DNA of 64,000 nt from Haliea sp040221975 (GTDB lineage Bacteria > Pseudomonadota > Gammaproteobacteria > Pseudomonadales > Halieaceae), in contig JAVJWR010000029.1 of assembly GCA_040221975.1 (NCBI GenBank), positions 127,940 to 191,939 on the forward strand, written 5' to 3'. Numbering within the stretch: the stretch's first letter is position 1; each line of letters opens with the position of its first letter. Position numbers and translations under genes: made by a program. The notes below the pieces were generated by a model. That model worked only from the letters and a program-made list of their open reading frames with translations, searched no databases and was not told the DNA's origin. Shown here one piece after another: positions 38,580 to 46,998 of this stretch.

Positions 38580-38802
38580 TGTCGCGCAAAGCATGCTCGC
38601 CAGCAATGCGGCCTGTGAACGGTTCTTCGGAAGGCTAAAGACCGAGATGTTCTATCCGCGGGACTGGCGTTCGACGACCACTGCGCTATTCATCGAAGAG
38701 CTTGACGCCTACATTCGCTGGTACAACGAAAGGCGGATAAAGATATCCCATGGTTATCTCAGTCCAACCGAGAACCGTGAACGCTTGGGGTTAGTGACGT
38801 AA
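38580..38802 (+). pseudogene. Second IS3 family OrfB C-terminal fragment
   Basis: The frame from 38593 encodes SNAACERFFGRLKTEMFYP, IEELDAYIRWYNERR and GYLSPTENRERLGLVT, the C-terminus of a different IS3/IS150-group transposase with the third catalytic Glu. A one-base shift just upstream breaks the SRKG motif. It abuts the first element without intervening genes. Confidence 0.65.
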
Positions 38803-39136
38803 ATCAGTCCAAGAAATTAGCCGCATCCCCGCATCCCTCCTGGGTTGGTTTTAAACGGCAACCAACACGGTGGTTCAATCACCGCTTACGACCCGCCTCC
38901 GCTAACGACCGGCCACTATTTTTAGCGACTTGGGTCTACAGTTTGTCAGGATTTTTTACAGCTCATCACGGAGTATCTGCCATTCCACTGATTTTATTCA
39001 AGTTTTTTTATGGCATATAATTTGCTTCAAACGTTAATGCATCGCGGCGTCACAGCGATTTAACGAAGTCGCGGTTAGGTTGCGGGTAGTAACCCCGAAA
39101 TTCAGTGGTCAGCTATTGAAAAAAATGGTGATCGAT
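38803..39136. other. Upstream region of the PEP-CTERM gene
   Basis: About 330 bp of AT-rich non-coding DNA between the IS3 remnants and the PEP-CTERM gene. It contains the sigma-54-like promoter at 39011-39026, annotated separately. No other gene is seen. Confidence 0.5.
39011..39026 (+). promoter_or_regulatory. Sigma-54 (RpoN) type promoter
   Basis: TGGCATATAATTTGCT has the -24 GG and -12 GC at the required 10-base interval and matches TGGCAC-N5-TTGCW in all but one of the conserved positions. Transcription would start near 39037, about 100 bases before the PEP-CTERM gene start. In other bacteria PEP-CTERM genes are often driven by sigma-54 with the PrsK/PrsR pair, so the motif and its location support each other. 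Confidence 0.7.
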
Positions 39137-39958
39137 ATGCAGAAAAAGAAATTCAACGCGCTGATGCCGCCACACGGCGCACACCTGGTGACCGCCCTTG
39201 GTATTCTGGCGGGAGTCGCCGCAGCGCCTGGCGCTCAGGCGCAAGTCGCTATTGGCCCAATCTGGGAGCGCGCTTCCACGGTCGTCGGTGAGGTCACGCG
39301 TCCTAGCCCCCTTGACCCCTACAATTACGATTATACCGTCACGAATACCAGCACTTGTGATGTATTCGGCCTCGGCACGGCTGCCGACGAGTGTGTCGCC
39401 TATGGCGGCGCGGATAACGGGCCCATCATCGTGGATTGGGAGTTGCCGTGGTTTCCCGATGGGCAGATCTCGAATATTCAGTCGCCCACCAACTGGAGCT
39501 TTGCGCTGGAAACCGTGGGTACAGCCAACCCCAGCACCGGCTGGGAGGGGTTCGCAGATTGGCAGACACCGGGCGACCCGTTCTACTTTGGCGACGATTC
39601 GCCTTTTACGACGGTTACAACGGTAGCCCACTGGTATCTTACTTGCTGGGCCCAGGACGATGTTACGAGCGATTGCCTGGATCTAGGCATTGGGCCTGGA
39701 GAAGTTCAGACCGGGTTTTCCTTCGACTCGGTGTTTGCAGCGACTGATGCGCCCTATCAGGCCTCATGGGCAGAGCTGCCGGTGCGTTCCGGTGACCCGG
39801 CGTTCCCGCTGGGCGACGGTGGAGTTCCTGCATCTCCCCTGGCGTTGGGAGAGCCAACTCAGCCACCGGTATCCAGGGTTCCCACCCCCGGCACACTACC
39901 ACTGGTGGTCCTTGGCGTGATGGGTACTCTGCTTCTACGCCTGCGGCGGCGCCGCTGA
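39137..39958 (+). CDS. PEP-CTERM sorting domain-containing exported protein
   Basis: A 273-residue secreted protein. A signal peptide ends near GAQAQ (about residue 36). The mature part is acidic and rich in aromatic residues, Thr and Asn, with four cysteines (two pairs) but no domain I recognise. The C-terminal 26 residues begin VPTPGTLP, continue as a hydrophobic helix and end RLRRRR, the tripartite PEP-CTERM signal cleaved by an exosortase (XrtA type). The start at 39137 has GGTGAT upstream. No exosortase lies in this window. The role is probably surface or exopolysaccharide associated. Confidence 0.8.
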   Translation: MQKKKFNALMPPHGAHLVTALGILAGVAAAPGAQAQVAIGPIWERASTVVGEVTRPSPLDPYNYDYTVTNTSTCDVFGLGTAADECVAYGGADNGPIIVDWELPWFPDGQISNIQSPTNWSFALETVGTANPSTGWEGFADWQTPGDPFYFGDDSPFTTVTTVAHWYLTCWAQDDVTSDCLDLGIGPGEVQTGFSFDSVFAATDAPYQASWAELPVRSGDPAFPLGDGGVPASPLALGEPTQPPVSRVPTPGTLPLVVLGVMGTLLLRLRRRR

Positions 39959-40062
39959 GAGGTCGTTGCTGAACGACGCTATAGTCGGGCCTCAAGCGGA
40001 CGGATGAGAATATACTCCCATCCTTTTTTGCTAACCCCGCTTCACCGTTGTCAGGTTCGTCG

Positions 40063-41274
40063 ATGAGCGACATTTGCTTTGCATGGGAACTGGGTCAGAA
40101 CTACGGACACCTGTCGCGTATCATGCCCCTGGTGCGGCGCCTGCGAGAAAAAGGGCATGGCTCCCACTTGGTGCTCAAGGATTTGTCACGCCTGCATAGG
40201 GTGGCTGGAGAGGCGCCTCCGCGTTCCTTCCAGGCGCCCATCTGGCTTCCCAAACTTCTGCATCTGCCGCCCCCACAAAGTTATGCAGACCTTCTCCTCG
40301 CCGTGGGCTACGGCGATGTGTCGGGTTTGCGCTCTCTCGTTTCAGCCTGGCTCGCGCTCCTGGATCTTAACCACAGTACCCTGGTGGTTGCGGATCATTC
40401 ACCGACGGCACTTCTGGCTGCGCGCATACGGGGACTTCCCAGCGTCACAATGGGAAGCGGTTTTGTCTCTCCACCGCTGAGCGCAAGCCTGCCGGCATCC
40501 TGCTGGTGGCTGGACGAAGACGAGGAGCGGCTGCGAACCACCGAACGCGATGTACTCGATAACGTCAATAATGTGCTTGAATCGTTCAGCGCCAAACCGC
40601 TGCACAGGCTCAGCGACCTGTTTGACGTGGACGAAATATTCCTTCGCACCTTCGCTGAACTCGACCATTACCCGCAGCGTGCTTTACAGCAGGCACGCGC
40701 GCCGGATTATCTCGGGCCGACCATGATGCTGGATCAAGGCAAAGTGCCCGAATGGCCGCAGGCACCCGGGCCCAGGATATTTGCCTACCTCAACGCCGAC
40801 TGGCCCGGCCTCGCCGATATGCTCGACACCTTTAGATCCCTGCCAATCTGTGTTCTGGCGCATGTTCCCGCGCTGACAGCGGCACAGGCGGCCAGCTATA
40901 GTGCAGGTAATGTGCGAGTTACCTCGGAGCTGCAGCAGATTGAGACGGTGCGGCGACAGTGTGATTTTGCGGTTTGCCACGGTGGGGCGGCCACCGTGTC
41001 TGCCATGCTGACGGCGGGCCGTCCGCTGCTGCTGGCACCGACACACCCTGAGCAGGTGATCACCTGCCGCAACGTGGAAACGATGAAGGCCGGTCTTGCA
41101 CTGCGCGATGACAAGGACCGCTACCCGACGAAAAAATTGCTCGAGTATCTCTTGCAGGAGCCGGGTTTCACCAGAGAAGCGCAGGCATTCGCGGAGCGTT
41201 ACAAGGATTACTCGCAGGATGCGGCGAACGATCACATTGTCGAACGCTGTCGTGCACTGTTGTACCGCGCGTAA
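40063..41274 (+). CDS. Glycosyltransferase, GT1/UGT-like
   Basis: A 403-residue GT-B fold protein. The N-terminus WELGQNYGHLSRIMPLVRRL is the acceptor-side glycine-rich loop. The C-terminal CHGGAATVSAMLTAGRPLLL with PTHPEQ is the nucleotide-sugar donor site of MurG/UGT-type enzymes. ATG at 40063 is preferred to an upstream TTG. It lies 104 bp after the PEP-CTERM gene and 28 bp before a TPR protein, so a role in surface glycan or glycoprotein assembly is plausible. Confidence 0.85.
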   Translation: MSDICFAWELGQNYGHLSRIMPLVRRLREKGHGSHLVLKDLSRLHRVAGEAPPRSFQAPIWLPKLLHLPPPQSYADLLLAVGYGDVSGLRSLVSAWLALLDLNHSTLVVADHSPTALLAARIRGLPSVTMGSGFVSPPLSASLPASCWWLDEDEERLRTTERDVLDNVNNVLESFSAKPLHRLSDLFDVDEIFLRTFAELDHYPQRALQQARAPDYLGPTMMLDQGKVPEWPQAPGPRIFAYLNADWPGLADMLDTFRSLPICVLAHVPALTAAQAASYSAGNVRVTSELQQIETVRRQCDFAVCHGGAATVSAMLTAGRPLLLAPTHPEQVITCRNVETMKAGLALRDDKDRYPTKKLLEYLLQEPGFTREAQAFAERYKDYSQDAANDHIVERCRALLYRA

Positions 41275-41302
41275 ACTCACAATGACCGTGCCGGGAGGGA
41301 TC

Positions 41303-42271
41303 ATGAAACGCATGCTGTTCCTGGGGGGGCTCCCGGTTCTCTGTGCACTGTTTTTATCCCAGGGTGTAATGGTCTTGGCCACGCCAATCGGCAGCGCGGA
41401 ACAGACGATACATGACCCGGCCGCGCCCGCACTGGACAGGGCAGAAGCGCTGATGGATGCTCGCGATGGCCGGCACGCCATGCGGATGCTTGATGACGTA
41501 CTTGAAGACTATCCGACCCACCGGCGTGCGCTGCACCTGAAGGTGAAGCTGCTGGCGACCACGGGCAAGCTTGATGAAGCACAGTCGATCATCGACCCGC
41601 TGATGCAGGACCAGCCGGTCGCGGCGGTAACACTGTATATGCAGGGCCTCATCTACAGCCGCAGGAATGACTGGGAAAATGCACTGGTCTATTACAAACA
41701 GGCATACCCCTACGGGCATGACAAGTATTCCATAAACACCATAACGCGCGCCTATCTTAATGTTGAAGGCACCGACGCGACGTTCGCGTTTCTCACCGCG
41801 CACCTTGAAAAATATCCTGAAGAGTCCCACGTTCGCCTCGTAAGAGCCAAGCTGTACCAGAGTCAGCACCAGTTCGAAGATGCGCGCGCCGATTACGATG
41901 CACTTGTGCGAGCGGAACCTGAAAACCCGGTGCCCTGGAAAAATCTTGCAGACATGCTGATTGAGCAGGGTGACAAACGTGCTGTTTCCCACGCACGGAC
42001 TGCCTGTGAACTGGCACCGAAAGTCCCCGAGATTATGGTAACGCTGGGTAGGGCGCTGCTGGCATTTGGCGAGGCAGAAGACGCACTGGCGGTATTGTCC
42101 GACGCCCGGAAGGCGCGGCCTCGTGACCCCGAGATAGCCTACGAATATGCTGTAGCGTTGTTTGCAACGGGCGAGGCCGCGGAGGCGAATACGATCATGA
42201 ATACACTCGCCGCCTCAGACACCGCGATCGGTCTGCGCGCGCGGCGCTACCTTGCTGCGCCGAAAAACTAG
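41303..42271 (+). CDS. Exported TPR-repeat protein
   Basis: A 322-residue protein with a signal peptide (hydrophobic residues 4-22, then MVLATPIG). Successive helical pairs fit six or more TPR units, for example RAEALMDARDGRHAMRMLDD, VRLVRAKLYQSQHQFEDARA and VTLGRALLAFGEAEDALAVL. GGGAGGG precedes the ATG by about four bases. TPR proteins accompany PEP-CTERM/exosortase loci as assembly factors. This one is much shorter than the large PrsT-type lipoproteins and has no lipobox, so the link is by location only. Confidence 0.8.
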   Translation: MKRMLFLGGLPVLCALFLSQGVMVLATPIGSAEQTIHDPAAPALDRAEALMDARDGRHAMRMLDDVLEDYPTHRRALHLKVKLLATTGKLDEAQSIIDPLMQDQPVAAVTLYMQGLIYSRRNDWENALVYYKQAYPYGHDKYSINTITRAYLNVEGTDATFAFLTAHLEKYPEESHVRLVRAKLYQSQHQFEDARADYDALVRAEPENPVPWKNLADMLIEQGDKRAVSHARTACELAPKVPEIMVTLGRALLAFGEAEDALAVLSDARKARPRDPEIAYEYAVALFATGEAAEANTIMNTLAASDTAIGLRARRYLAAPKN

Positions 42272-42654
42272 CTCACCGCAAGGCAATACCAGGCGATCCA
42301 CTCCTGGGCCGTGACACGGGCGCGCGCCGTGGTATACCGCTGGTGATGGTGTAGCACTTCATACACTTCCGACGAATTCGGAAACGCCGGAACGCATGGA
42401 GACGATACGGATCTACCTGGGGTACACAAGCGCAGTCGGGCCGGGAGGAGACAATTGTGCCGCGACGATCATTTCGAGGGTGACCGGCGCGGATGGTACA
42501 GCGAGTCTGGCATTGTTCCCATTCTGCACGGCGCATGGCTTATGGTCGACCGCGATCTGGACTGACCGTGACGCCGCGCAACCGTTGGATCTATTGATAC
42601 CTTTATCCTTCGAATAATGCGCTTTTCCTAGCTGGCCCGCCGCAAGCGGCCGGG

Positions 42655-43035
42655 GTGGATCACTCCGTCTGCGCGCCCGGCCCGGGCATCGCACTGCGGG
42701 CGGGAGTTGAGAGGGAACGGCGCTCGCGGCACGTTCTGCTCTACCAGCTGCATCTGGATGACCAGGGCCTGCACCTGAAGCCTGTCGTGGCCAGACTGGC
42801 GGATAGTGGCGATTACAGGCTGGGCAGGTCCTACCATATCCCACGTTCACGCGGCGGCACACCACCCGGGTTTCTGCAACCGTCAAACCTCGATCTGTTG
42901 CCCTGGCTGCGGGAACTCCCGTCCGACATGTTCGGCGGGATACTGATCGACGGACCCGGTGACGATACGCCCCTGCGGGGTGAGCGGTACGAGAACCGCG
43001 GAGTTGCCTATCGCGTCTCCGCGGATTTTTTTTCA
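42655..43035 (+). pseudogene. Truncated fragment, possibly SNF2-type helicase N-terminal region
   Basis: An open frame from a GTG reads HVLLYQLHLDDQGLHLKPVV, then PPGFLQPSNLDLLPWLRELP and GRGVAYR-like residues, reminiscent of the N-terminal region of bacterial SNF2/DEAD helicases. It stops being convincing where the IS66 remnant begins near 43035. No start region or helicase motor domain is present. The family call is tentative. The stretch 42272-42654 before it holds nothing I recognise. Confidence 0.3.
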
Positions 43036-43039
43036 AAGA

Positions 43040-43204
43040 CCACGATAGAAGATCCTCAATGTCCTCCACGGATTCAGCTTGCGGCAGTGCCGTAAAGACC
43101 TGGTGGAGGTATCCGTAGGGCTCCAGTCCGCTGGCTTTTGCCGACTCCACCAGAGAGTACAGGTTGGCACTGGCTTTGACGCTGTGCACCGAATCCGAGA
43201 ACAT
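43040..43204 (-). pseudogene. IS66 family transposase (TnpC) C-terminal remnant
   Basis: The minus strand encodes MFSDSVHSVKASANLYSLVE and GLEPYGYLHQVFTALPQA, then SVEDIEDLLSW, the C-terminus of IS66 transposases. The longer open frame that contains it continues into unrelated sequence. All other parts of the element are gone. Confidence 0.75.
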
Positions 43205-43327
43205 CCAATTTTTTGCGACTCAAAGTAATACGCTCTCTCGTCATGACCCCTCCGAAAATCCAAAGGGGACATTTTAGAATTGGACGAAGGGGACATTACT
43301 GCTTGGGGCTAACAGCGCATCAGCGCG

Positions 43328-43552
43328 ATGTGGCGCTTCAGCAAAAGTAATGGTATCACTGAGGGGTTCCACAACAAGATGGAGATGATGACCCGAAGGG
43401 CCTATGGGCTCAGGAATTTTGAGAATTACCGACTGAGAGTCTTGACCAATGCGGATGGGATGGCTTTATCAATCGAGTACAGATGGATGCCCGTTTCCCG
43501 ATTATGGGGTAGAGCCCATGCAGTTCGTCTGACTCTATCAATGTTGTTCTGA
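43328..43552 (+). pseudogene. ISL3 family transposase C-terminal remnant
   Basis: The residues SNGITEGFHNKMEMMTRRAYG followed by LRNFENYRLRVL match the C-terminal signature of ISL3 (IS204/IS1001/IS1096) transposases. The rest is missing. Just upstream, AAGGGGACATT occurs twice (near 43251 and 43287), which may mark ends of other lost insertion sequences. Confidence 0.7.
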
Positions 43553-43606
43553 AAGTTGTTGTTTTTGTTGTTACGTACTCGGAAGTGTTTGAATTTAAGA
43601 GTGTAA

Positions 43607-43693
43607 TGGTACCGGAGGCCGGACTCGAACCGGCACGCTTTTTACGGCGGGGGATTTTGAATCCCCTGTGTCTACCAATTTCACCACTCCGGC
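43607..43693 (-). tRNA. tRNA-Leu (anticodon CAA)
   Basis: The minus strand folds as an 87-nt class II tRNA. It has acceptor GCCGGAG/CTCCGGT, anticodon loop TTCAAAA giving CAA (reads UUG), a long variable arm, T-loop GGTTCGAGTCC and an encoded CCA end. It closely follows the E. coli tRNA-Leu(CAA) plan. It marks the border between the mosaic region at lower coordinates and the housekeeping block. Confidence 0.95.
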
Positions 43694-43737
43694 AGAAGGG
43701 CGGCGGGCGTTGACGACATGCCCGTGGAGAGCGCGCG

Positions 43738-43765
43738 ATTATAGCAATCGCGGCACTGACTGCAA
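43738..43765 (-). promoter_or_regulatory. Promoter of tRNA-Leu
   Basis: On the minus strand TTGCAG, 16 bases, then a perfect TATAAT preceded by TGC (extended -10) lie about 45 bases upstream of the mature tRNA 5' end. Confidence 0.7.
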
Positions 43766-43774
43766 TGATTTTCC

Positions 43775-43803
43775 TTAACCTGGCATCCATTTGGTTGTAG
43801 AAT
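43775..43803 (+). promoter_or_regulatory. Sigma-70-type promoter for the small acidic protein gene
   Basis: TTAACC (43775-43780), 17 bases, TAGAAT (43798-43803) face the gene starting at 43884. They are back to back with the tRNA promoter, 9 bp apart. Confidence 0.5.
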
Positions 43804-43883
43804 GCGCGCCGCCCCGCCAGTGACTGTGCGGGGCGCTGGATGCCCTCCGGGGCCAAATTCTGAGTATCGCAGGAGAAAAGATC

Positions 43884-44153
43884 GTGCCGATGAAACTGGT
43901 CAAGAAAACCCCCGAATACAGCATATTCCAGCGTGGCGATGAGCGCTATGCGGTGCAGGACGCCAAGCGCAAGCCTGTGAATGGCGACGAGAAAGTCAGT
44001 ATTCTGGCCGCAGAAGGCCTGTTGAAGGCTCCCGCGCCGAAGCCGGCCCCGGTTGAAGAAGCCCCCGCCGAGGAGTCCGCGGCTGAAGAAGTTGCTGCCG
44101 AGGCAGAAGCCGCTCCCGATGCCGACGCAGCTGAAGACACGCCCGAGGCCTGA
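43884..44153 (+). CDS. Small acidic hypothetical protein with Ala/Glu/Pro-rich tail
   Basis: An 89-residue protein. The first about 48 residues (MKLVKKTPEYSIFQRGDERY, then AVQDAKRKPVNGDEKVSIL) look folded; the rest is a low-complexity Ala-Glu-Pro tail. The GTG start has AGGAGA seven bases upstream; an ATG two codons later is also possible. A strong terminator follows, so it is monocistronic. Similar short proteins occur near queA in related bacteria as far as I recall, but no function is known to me. Confidence 0.75.
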   Translation: MPMKLVKKTPEYSIFQRGDERYAVQDAKRKPVNGDEKVSILAAEGLLKAPAPKPAPVEEAPAEESAAEEVAAEAEAAPDADAAEDTPEA

Positions 44154-44171
44154 GCCCGGCGTATCGATGCC

Positions 44172-44198
44172 AAAGCCGGCTTCGGGCCGGCTTTTTTT
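44172..44198 (+). terminator. Rho-independent terminator directly before queA
   Basis: Nine-base-pair stem AAAGCCGGC/GCCGGCTTT with loop TTCGG, and a seven-T run ending at 44198. The queA ATG begins at 44202, so queA has no room for its own ribosome site between them. Confidence 0.85.
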
Positions 44199-44201
44199 GC
44201 G

Positions 44202-45272
44202 ATGAAAGTCAGCGATTTCCACTATGAATTGCCGCCGGAACTGATTGCCCAGCGGCCCCTGTCCGAGCGCAGCGCCAGTCGTCTGCTGGCGCTGGATGGC
44301 GCCAGCGGTGCGCTGCAGCAACTGCAATTTACCGACCTGCCTGCCTGCCTGCGTCCCGGTGACCTGCTGGTGTTCAACAATACCCGGGTAATCCCGGCAC
44401 GCCTGTGGGGCCGCAAGACCACCGGTGGGCAGGTGGAGATCCTGATTGAGCGGATGACCGGCACGGGGACGGCACTGGCCCATATTCGCGCCAGCAAGTC
44501 ACCGAAGCCGGGTATGGTTATCCACCTTTCGTCTGTAGAGGGTGCGGAGCCAGGCCCCTGGCAGGTCACGGTAACCGGGCGCGAGGGCGCCCTGTTCCAG
44601 TTGCAGGCGCCAGAAGATGTCGCCTTGCACGAAATCCTGCTGGACATTGGCCACATGCCGCTGCCGCCCTACATTGAGCGCGCGGACGAAGCAGCGGACA
44701 GGGAACGCTACCAGACGGTCTTTGCCGAGCGCGACGGCGCCGTGGCGGCGCCTACGGCGGGCCTGCACTTCACGCAAGCCCTGCTGCAGCAGGTTGCGGG
44801 TGCCGGCGTGGAACGGGCCGCCGTCACCCTGCATGTCGGCGCCGGCACCTTCCAGCCGGTACGGGTGGACTCTGTCGAAGACCATCACATGCACGCTGAG
44901 TACCTGGAGGTGGACGAGGCTCTCTGTGCCGCCGTCGCCGCAACGAGGGCCCGGGGCGGGCGGGTGGTGGCGGTGGGAACGACCGCGGTACGTTCGCTGG
45001 AGTCCGCCGCCAGTGGCCGGGGCCTGGTGGCGCCGCTGCGCGGGGATACCGATATCTTCATTTATCCGGGCTACCGTTTCCGGGTGGTTGACGCGATGAT
45101 CACCAACTTCCACTTGCCGGAGTCCACGCTGTTGATGCTGGTCAGCGCCTTTGCCGGCCGCGAGAGTATTGCCGCTGCCTATCGCGAGGCGATTGCCCGG
45201 CGCTACCGCTTTTTCAGCTATGGTGACGCGATGTTCATCACCCCTGAGCCCGCTGCCCTGGAGTCGCGATGA
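44202..45272 (+). CDS. queA: tRNA preQ1(34) S-adenosylmethionine ribosyltransferase-isomerase
   Basis: A 356-residue cytoplasmic enzyme that transfers and rearranges the ribose of S-adenosylmethionine onto preQ1 in tRNA, giving epoxyqueuosine. It has the start FHYELPPELIAQRPLSERSA, LLVFNNTRVIPARLWG, APTAGLHFT and the end MITNFHLPESTLLMLVSAFAG typical of QueA. The next gene, tgt, overlaps by four bases. The start lies three bases after a terminator T-run and lacks a Shine-Dalgarno sequence, so its expression signals are unusual. Confidence 0.96.
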   Translation: MKVSDFHYELPPELIAQRPLSERSASRLLALDGASGALQQLQFTDLPACLRPGDLLVFNNTRVIPARLWGRKTTGGQVEILIERMTGTGTALAHIRASKSPKPGMVIHLSSVEGAEPGPWQVTVTGREGALFQLQAPEDVALHEILLDIGHMPLPPYIERADEAADRERYQTVFAERDGAVAAPTAGLHFTQALLQQVAGAGVERAAVTLHVGAGTFQPVRVDSVEDHHMHAEYLEVDEALCAAVAATRARGGRVVAVGTTAVRSLESAASGRGLVAPLRGDTDIFIYPGYRFRVVDAMITNFHLPESTLLMLVSAFAGRESIAAAYREAIARRYRFFSYGDAMFITPEPAALESR

Positions 45273-46390
45273 GCCGCACGTGCCACCTGCAATTTGAACG
45301 CTTCGCCAGTGACGGTCACGCCCGCCGCGGCCGGCTCACGTTCCCTCGCGGCAGCGTGGAAACGCCAGCTTTCATGCCCGTGGGAACCTACGGTACGGTG
45401 AAGGGCATGTTGCCCCGGGATATCCGTGGCATCGGCGCGGAGATCATCCTCGGCAATACCTTTCACCTCTGGCTGCGCCCCGGTACCGACATCATCCGGA
45501 TGCACGGGGACCTGCACGATTTCATGGGCTGGGATGGCCCCATCCTCACCGATTCCGGCGGCTTCCAGGTATTCAGCCTGGGCGCCATGCGCAAGATTTC
45601 CGAAGCCGGGGTGAAGTTCCAGTCACCGGTGGACGGCGCCCGGGTATTCCTGGACCCGGAGACGTCGATCGCCATCCAGCACAAGCTGGGGTCAGATATC
45701 GTGATGATTTTTGATGAATGCACGCCATACCCGGCCACGGAGCCGGAGGCGCGTGCCTCCATGGAACTGTCCCTGCGCTGGGCGGCCCGCAGCCGTGCGG
45801 CCCACGGCGACAGCCCGGCGGCCCTGTTCGGCATCGTGCAGGGGGGCATGCATGAGGATTTGCGCACTGAGTCCCTGGCCGGACTGGAAGCCATTGGTTT
45901 CGACGGTTATGCCATTGGCGGCCTGTCAGTGGGTGAGCCCAAGGACGAGATGCTCAAGGTGCTCGACCATCTGCAGCCCCGACTGCCCGCGGAGCGCCCC
46001 CGTTACCTGATGGGTGTGGGTACGCCCGCCGATCTGCTGGAGGGCGTGCGCCGCGGCATCGACATGTTCGACTGCGTGATGCCCACCCGCAATGCCCGCA
46101 ACGGCTTCATTTTTACCTCCCGTGGGATACTCAAGCTGCGCAATGCCCGTCACAAGACCAGTACCCTGCCACTGGACGCCGACTGCGATTGCTACACCTG
46201 CGAGCACTTCAGTCGCGCCTACCTGCACCACCTCGATAAATGCAACGAAATCCTAGGCTCTCAGCTCAACACCCTCCATAACCTGCGGTTCTACCAGAAC
46301 CACATGGCGGGCATTCGCGCAGCGATTGAGCAGGGTCAGCTCGATGCTTTCGCTGAGCGCTTTTATGCACTGCAGGCCGAGGGCAGCTGA
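45269..46390 (+). CDS. tgt: tRNA-guanine transglycosylase
   Basis: A 373-residue enzyme that exchanges guanine 34 for preQ1 in the GUN-anticodon tRNAs. The catalytic DSGGFQVFSLG, GGLSVGEP, MPTRNARNG and the zinc site CDCYTCEHF with a following His are all present. ATGA overlap with queA gives translational coupling. In many gammaproteobacteria yajC-secD-secF follow; here a Nudix gene follows after 2 bp. Confidence 0.97.
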   Translation: MSRTCHLQFERFASDGHARRGRLTFPRGSVETPAFMPVGTYGTVKGMLPRDIRGIGAEIILGNTFHLWLRPGTDIIRMHGDLHDFMGWDGPILTDSGGFQVFSLGAMRKISEAGVKFQSPVDGARVFLDPETSIAIQHKLGSDIVMIFDECTPYPATEPEARASMELSLRWAARSRAAHGDSPAALFGIVQGGMHEDLRTESLAGLEAIGFDGYAIGGLSVGEPKDEMLKVLDHLQPRLPAERPRYLMGVGTPADLLEGVRRGIDMFDCVMPTRNARNGFIFTSRGILKLRNARHKTSTLPLDADCDCYTCEHFSRAYLHHLDKCNEILGSQLNTLHNLRFYQNHMAGIRAAIEQGQLDAFAERFYALQAEGS

Positions 46391-46392
46391 CG

Positions 46393-46998
46393 ATGACGAT
46401 GCCGGCGCGACTGCTGCAGCGCCTGCAGGCGGCGCTGCCCCTGGAGCGTCCGGCCTGGCACGGCAGTGGGCGTCAGGCCGGCGTTCTGGTGGCATTGACG
46501 GATGAACCACAGCCACATGTACTGCTGGCGCGCCGTGCCCTGCACCTGACCCTGCACCCTGGTGAAGTGGCCTTTCCCGGCGGCAAGCGCGAGCCGGGCG
46601 ACCGCGGCCCCTGGGATACCGCAATGCGGGAGGCGGAAGAGGAAGTGTGCTGCCTGCCGGACCGGGTTCGCCCCCTGGGTGAACTTGCGCCGCTGTGCAC
46701 CCGCAGCGGTTTCACCATCCACCCCTGTGTGGCCGTTATTCCCGCGAATCTGCCGCTGCGGGCGGATCCGGGTGAAGTGGCCGAGTTGCTGCTGCTGCCA
46801 CTGCAGCAGTTTGCCGACGCTTCCGGTTGGCATGTCTGCAATCTGCCCGATCCGGTGGACGGCCGCCCGGTGCGGGTGCCCCATTTTCGCCTGCACCGTG
46901 ATACCGTATGGGGCACGACCGCCCGGGTGCTGCTGTTGTTGGCGAACCTGGGCCTGCAGGCGGAGCTGGATCCGCTGACGTTTACGGAGGAAGACTGA
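46393..46998 (+). CDS. Nudix hydrolase, CoA pyrophosphatase (NudL) type
   Basis: A 201-residue protein. The Nudix box is FPGGKREPGD followed by AMREAEEEVCC, with the usual glycine near the end replaced. The preceding LHLTPGEVAF-like segment is typical of CoA-type Nudix enzymes, which cleave CoA or related dinucleotides. Its stop overlaps the carbonic anhydrase start by one base. Confidence 0.85.
   Translation: MTMPARLLQRLQAALPLERPAWHGSGRQAGVLVALTDEPQPHVLLARRALHLTLHPGEVAFPGGKREPGDRGPWDTAMREAEEEVCCLPDRVRPLGELAPLCTRSGFTIHPCVAVIPANLPLRADPGEVAELLLLPLQQFADASGWHVCNLPDPVDGRPVRVPHFRLHRDTVWGTTARVLLLLANLGLQAELDPLTFTEED

Noticed and set aside
42413..43204. 263-residue minus-strand open frame read as one gene
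   Set aside because: Only the first about 55 residues are IS66 transposase; the rest is chance extension into unrelated sequence.
43607..43693. tRNA-Leu as a proven attachment site
   Set aside because: No direct repeat of its 3' end and no integrase gene were seen in the window.
43410..44483. 357-residue minus-strand open frame across tRNA-Leu and queA
   Set aside because: It runs through a tRNA and opposite two real genes, so it is not coding.
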